DNA of 64,000 nucleotides from JAPOKJ01 sp031421635 (lineage in GTDB: Bacteria > Pseudomonadota > Gammaproteobacteria > Burkholderiales > Burkholderiaceae_E): the NCBI GenBank assembly GCA_031421635.1, contig JANOPA010000064.1, forward strand, positions 62,001-126,000. Direction: 5' to 3'. A program made the translations under genes and the position numbers. Under the pieces are notes generated by a model that saw only the letters and a list, made by a program, of their open reading frames with translations, was not told where the DNA came from and ran no database searches. Shown here in pieces: positions 61,121 to 64,000 of the stretch; within the stretch, counting starts at the first letter, position 1, and every line of letters begins with the position of its first letter.

Positions 61121-62606
61121 AACTTGTGAAACTCTCAGCGAGTACTTCGGCCGAATGTTCTACATCGACCATACGCACCAAATCAAGCAAGCTGAAACGC
61201 CCGTCATGATGCCATCCAGCTTCAGGCGAGGTCATTGCGCCAAGCGCGCAAATACGCGTGGCACCTACTCGGCCTAGGAGTTCAGCGAGAGGCAACAATT
61301 CTTCAGGCGATACCGCCACACCGACGGTCTGCAGGAAGGCGGACTGAGGTTGAATCAGATCGCACACCTCACTTAAGCTATCCACTGCAAGCACCAGCAC
61401 ACTTCGATTTAGCGGACCGGGGCTGAGTGCCATCGACTCGTCGGAGTAGACCACACACCAAGCTTGGCTCTTATCGCCCAAAACCACGCGCAAGGGTGAA
61501 GCACTAGCGGCCTTCAAGATTTCAAATTCATGCGATTCGCGCCAGCTCGCTAAACTTTTCGCCTCTTCAAGCGATAACGCGCGTCGCGCCATTTTTGGTT
61601 CGAGCGCCGCTAACTCACCGGCTAACATTTGCGCAAAGCCAAAGGGCGACAGCGCAGCGCCTCTTTGGACATAAATGACATGGGGTGAGTAGCAGCCCTG
61701 CTGATCCCATCGCGCCACATCCAATGCGGCCAAACGCGCACAAGCCTGCCCCTTACGCGTCGTCAACGCAAACTTTGAAACCACGCTGAAGCTAATCTTA
61801 TGGCCATAAGCCAAGAACCGCGTCGAGGACGGAACCCGAGATTGAATGGCATTCAACGCTGCACTGCCTCCATAGGCGAGTACCACGTCGGCCAGGGGAA
61901 AGAGACAGGACTCAAGGTCCGCCTGACCACCCTTCCACCAAACGACCGCCAGGCAATCGCGCCAGCGCGGCTCAATCTCCACCAGTAGCCTGGCAAAAAC
62001 GCTTGCAAATACCGGCTCGGCACTGGACACCTTACCAATCGCACCCGCTTTCACCAAAAGTGCGCAGACCATACTCCAGAGCGGGAGCGCGGGCACATTA
62101 CCGGCCCAAACATGGACCGTCAAATCTGCACCCAGAGCCTTGGACCAACCTTGTTTGGCCTGGGGCTGAAATTCGTCCAAGATTTTTGGATTCGCAAAGT
62201 CCTCAGCCACGAAGCGGTGCAATTGCAGTGCGCGGAACGACTGAAGAAAGCCGTTTAGCCCGAGACGTACCATCTCCGCGTCAAAACCCGTGACGCGTGG
62301 CAAAAGCTCTTCTAAAAGCTTTCTGTACTCATTGTTGACATCGAGCAAACGCGCGATGGCCGCATCAATCACCCGCACAATGTCGGATACCGGCTGAGCC
62401 TTAAGTTGGGCTAGGCCCGCTTCGCGCACTCGATGCGCCAAGGCAATCATTTGAGCAGTCGTGAGCAACGGCACTTCGACCATGAGCACGGGTTCCGATC
62501 GGCCACCTGCATCGACTTTCTGAGCTTGAAAGTCAAGGGTCAGCCAAGCCACCTCTTCAGCCTTTAAGCCTGGGAGGTAACCCGCTCTGAAAGCGATAGG
62601 CTTCAT
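61110..62606 (-). CDS. LuxC-like acyl-CoA/acyl-protein reductase
   Basis: A 498-aa protein of the LuxC family (aldehyde-dehydrogenase-like fold), which reduces an activated acyl group to an aldehyde with NADPH. The acyl-accepting Cys is Cys305 in RWDQQGCYSPHV, the family motif. HVWAGNVPALPLWSMV is the conserved nucleotide-binding region. ATG 62606 overlaps the LuxE-like stop as ATGA. No luxAB luciferase or luxD gene is nearby, so bioluminescence is excluded as the role here. The riboswitch points to a thiamine-related acid as substrate (inference). Confidence 0.85.
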   Translation of the reverse strand: MKPIAFRAGYLPGLKAEEVAWLTLDFQAQKVDAGGRSEPVLMVEVPLLTTAQMIALAHRVREAGLAQLKAQPVSDIVRVIDAAIARLLDVNNEYRKLLEELLPRVTGFDAEMVRLGLNGFLQSFRALQLHRFVAEDFANPKILDEFQPQAKQGWSKALGADLTVHVWAGNVPALPLWSMVCALLVKAGAIGKVSSAEPVFASVFARLLVEIEPRWRDCLAVVWWKGGQADLESCLFPLADVVLAYGGSAALNAIQSRVPSSTRFLAYGHKISFSVVSKFALTTRKGQACARLAALDVARWDQQGCYSPHVIYVQRGAALSPFGFAQMLAGELAALEPKMARRALSLEEAKSLASWRESHEFEILKAASASPLRVVLGDKSQAWCVVYSDESMALSPGPLNRSVLVLAVDSLSEVCDLIQPQSAFLQTVGVAVSPEELLPLAELLGRVGATRICALGAMTSPEAGWHHDGRFSLLDLVRMVDVEHSAEVLAESFTSYES

Positions 62607-63697
62607 GCCGCCGCCGATCTCAGTAATTCGTCCACTGCCATCGAGCACCCCTTGGCCTCCACGCCTTGCGCGCGGCCGAGCAGCACAAAGCCATCCTGCG
62701 TAGCCACACCAACATCCTCGGTCAAGATAGTGGTGACGGAATTAAAATTGGCAAGATCCGTGTGAGCTAAAACTCCGCGCTCACCAAAGGGCACTTCTCG
62801 GCCAGTGAGTGGGTCAACAAGACGCGATCGAATCCAGTGCGGCCCACGTTTTACGGACGGAATGGTCTCATTGCCCTGGTCATAGAATTGCGTACTCAGC
62901 TCCGTCATGCCGTACATATTGATGCAATTCTTGCGCTCAATACCGAAGGTGGCTGAAAGTTGCGCATAGAAGGCCTCCATGGGTACTTCGCGTGACTGTC
63001 CCTTGAAGCCGCCTGTATCGAGAATACGACTGCCGACAGGCAGCTCATATGTCACCCCGCGCTCGTCGAGTGCGTCGAATAAATGCACAAAAGCATAGCT
63101 GGCGCCCAGCAAGGCCAAGGGCTCGCCTTCACGCTGCGCCTCGTCAAGCACCGCGCAGAGCGCATCGACTCGCAAGCCCGCCTCGTCCATGAAATAAGTA
63201 CTTTTGAATGAGCCAAAGTGTTCGACAGCGAGGGCCAAGTAATGCGCCAGCGATGAATTCGGCATCATCACCTCAGTCGGAAAAAGAATACCCATCTGAA
63301 TGCGCTCAGCGCCTTGCATGAAACTGGGTTGGAAATGACGCCGCATCGATGCGTCATAAACCTCGAGGCTAGGGTGAAAATTTCGGCCCTTCACATCGCC
63401 ACGCGTGGTACCACTAGTCATAAAGACACGCATGCAGTCGGGATGCGGAATACAACTGAGGGTAAGGTCTTTAAAGGCATTGATGGGCACAGCGGGGATT
63501 TCTTGCCAGCGCTTCACAAGCCGAGGGGTTTGGCCTCGTAGCAGACAAAACCGCTGATAGGCCAAATTATGTTTGAACTGATAGGCAAAAAGACGAAGCG
63601 CCAAAACATTGAACGACTCATCGCTGACGTCAGGCTGAGCGAAAAACTCCAACAAAGCCGGAATCAGCCCTTCAGGATCTGAAATTGCAGGTGCCAT
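62603..63697 (-). CDS. LuxE-like acyl-protein synthetase
   Basis: A 364-aa ANL-related protein of the LuxE family, which activates a carboxylic acid as acyl-AMP and holds the acyl group on a Cys for reduction by LuxC. The nucleotide loop is FMTSGTTRGDVKG, the MYGMTELSTQFYD motif follows, and the C-terminal acyl-carrying Cys351 sits in EAKGCSMAVDE. ATG 63697 is chosen; a TTG at 63715 adds six residues. It is the first gene after the TPP riboswitch. This is an ATP-dependent acid-activating enzyme under thiamine control; I know of no characterised case. Confidence 0.85.
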   Translation of the reverse strand: MAPAISDPEGLIPALLEFFAQPDVSDESFNVLALRLFAYQFKHNLAYQRFCLLRGQTPRLVKRWQEIPAVPINAFKDLTLSCIPHPDCMRVFMTSGTTRGDVKGRNFHPSLEVYDASMRRHFQPSFMQGAERIQMGILFPTEVMMPNSSLAHYLALAVEHFGSFKSTYFMDEAGLRVDALCAVLDEAQREGEPLALLGASYAFVHLFDALDERGVTYELPVGSRILDTGGFKGQSREVPMEAFYAQLSATFGIERKNCINMYGMTELSTQFYDQGNETIPSVKRGPHWIRSRLVDPLTGREVPFGERGVLAHTDLANFNSVTTILTEDVGVATQDGFVLLGRAQGVEAKGCSMAVDELLRSAAA

Positions 63698-63771
63698 GGT
63701 CCCATGTCCGTTCAAAAGCTTCGGGAAGTTGGCGAGGAAACGAAGGCGCGTGCAGCGCGGGCGTTCATCAG

Positions 63772-63853
63772 ACTAGCTTCCCTGCGCGAGCATTAACTCA
63801 ATCAGGTTCAAAGGGACTTTCTCAGATGCACCTCACAGTGCAACACCCCTAGC
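63772..63853 (-). promoter_or_regulatory. TPP riboswitch (THI element)
   Basis: On the minus strand the aptamer has its conserved parts in order: P1 GCUAG (63853-63849) pairing with CUAGU (63776-63772), AGGGGUG, a variable P3 hairpin (GUUGCAC...GUGCAU), CUGAGA (63825-63820), CCCUUUGAACCUGAU (containing ACCUGAU at 63807-63801), then the P4/P5 arm with GUUAAUGCUCGCGCAGGGAA. About 75 nt separate it from ATG 63697. I see no terminator with a T-run in that stretch, so control of translation initiation is more likely than termination. Confidence 0.92.
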
Positions 63854-63879
63854 GAATGCGCTATTGAAAGCGCTTAGTC

Positions 63880-63885
63880 ATTATA
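63880..63885 (-). promoter_or_regulatory. -10 box of the TPP-riboswitch operon
   Basis: The minus strand reads GGATATAATGAC, a perfect TATAAT 27 nt before the aptamer. Transcription would start near 63872. The -35 region (about 63902-63909) is poor and overlaps the palindrome TGTTCGGAACA (63903-63913). Confidence 0.6.
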
Positions 63886-63913
63886 TCCGAGCGAGGACCC
63901 AGTGTTCGGAACA

Positions 63914-64000
63914 TTGAGGCTCGTCACCACAACAAACACTTTATTAATTTAACACATTTAACAATTCTGGGTGGGCTCCATCAGCTTTGAGTGATCCGCC
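63914..64000. other. AT-rich right edge without a visible gene
   Basis: No coding region is seen. The stretch 63940-63975 is AT-rich with the near-direct repeat TTTAACAca TTTAACA, which could be an UP-like element for the minus-strand promoter or the promoter of a gene beyond the edge. Confidence 0.35.

Noticed and set aside
61110..63697. Bioluminescence lux operon
   Set aside because: Only luxC- and luxE-like genes are present, without luxA, luxB or luxD, and they sit behind a TPP riboswitch with an ABC transporter.

Overview
The window looks like a chromosomal segment of a betaproteobacterium, most likely Burkholderiales. The evidence is the hemA-prfA-prmC cluster, grxD, a two-ACT-domain IlvA, a thiO-thiS-thiG-thiE cluster with divergent thiD, a LIV-type ABC transporter flanked by acyl-CoA ligases, and the moderately high G+C. 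This placement is inferred from gene content only. I found no tRNA, rRNA, CRISPR array or insertion sequence.

Layout. 1-1.5 kb: the tail of an antitoxin-like gene and its PIN toxin (+), facing an M91-type metallopeptidase effector and an overlapping small membrane protein (-). 1.6-4.2 kb: a holin-like protein, a two-subunit Rieske oxygenase and monothiol glutaredoxin. 4.4-13.1 kb: a TauE/SafE permease converging on a tightly overlapping six-gene minus-strand operon (LeuC-like, LeuD-like, HyuB, HyuA, isochorismatase-fold protein, flavoprotein), probably a catabolic route through an unsaturated dicarboxylate or cyclic amide. 13.2-30.7 kb: a five-gene minus-strand operon for three very large secreted DUF11-type repeat proteins (926, 2225 and 2044 aa), a small single-domain relative and an OmpA-like lipoprotein. 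31-34.2 kb: prmC, prfA, hemA. 34.3-39.1 kb: an OmpR-type regulator, a LysM/FecR protein and a CHASE2 histidine kinase. 39.3-44.8 kb: ilvA, a YqaA-type membrane protein, a DUF2330 protein, an RnfD-like membrane protein and a Crp/Fnr regulator. 45-53.7 kb: an acyl-CoA synthetase, a complete LIV-type ABC transporter and a PaaK-like ligase on the plus strand. 53.7-57.8 kb: thiO-thiS-thiG-thiE (-) and thiD (+). 57.7-63.9 kb: a minus-strand operon behind a TPP riboswitch.

The most interesting part is the last operon. The TPP riboswitch (63772-63853) has a perfect TATAAT box just upstream. It precedes a LuxE-like acyl-protein synthetase, a LuxC-like acyl reductase, an NMT1/THI5-type ABC transporter and a short-chain dehydrogenase, and the operon ends against thiD. 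Together these genes could import a carboxylate, activate it with ATP, reduce it to an aldehyde and then to an alcohol, all under thiamine control. I infer a salvage route that reduces an oxidised thiamine fragment, for example a pyrimidine carboxylate, back to the hydroxymethyl-pyrimidine that ThiD phosphorylates. I know of no description of such a pathway; the function is a hypothesis.

Second in interest is the DUF11 operon. It appears to sit in a roughly 26-kb block between prmC and grxD, genes I recall as neighbours in many betaproteobacteria. It has an internal intrinsic terminator between the 926-aa and 2225-aa genes, and a LysM/FecR/CHASE2 signalling cluster lies on the other side of hemA.
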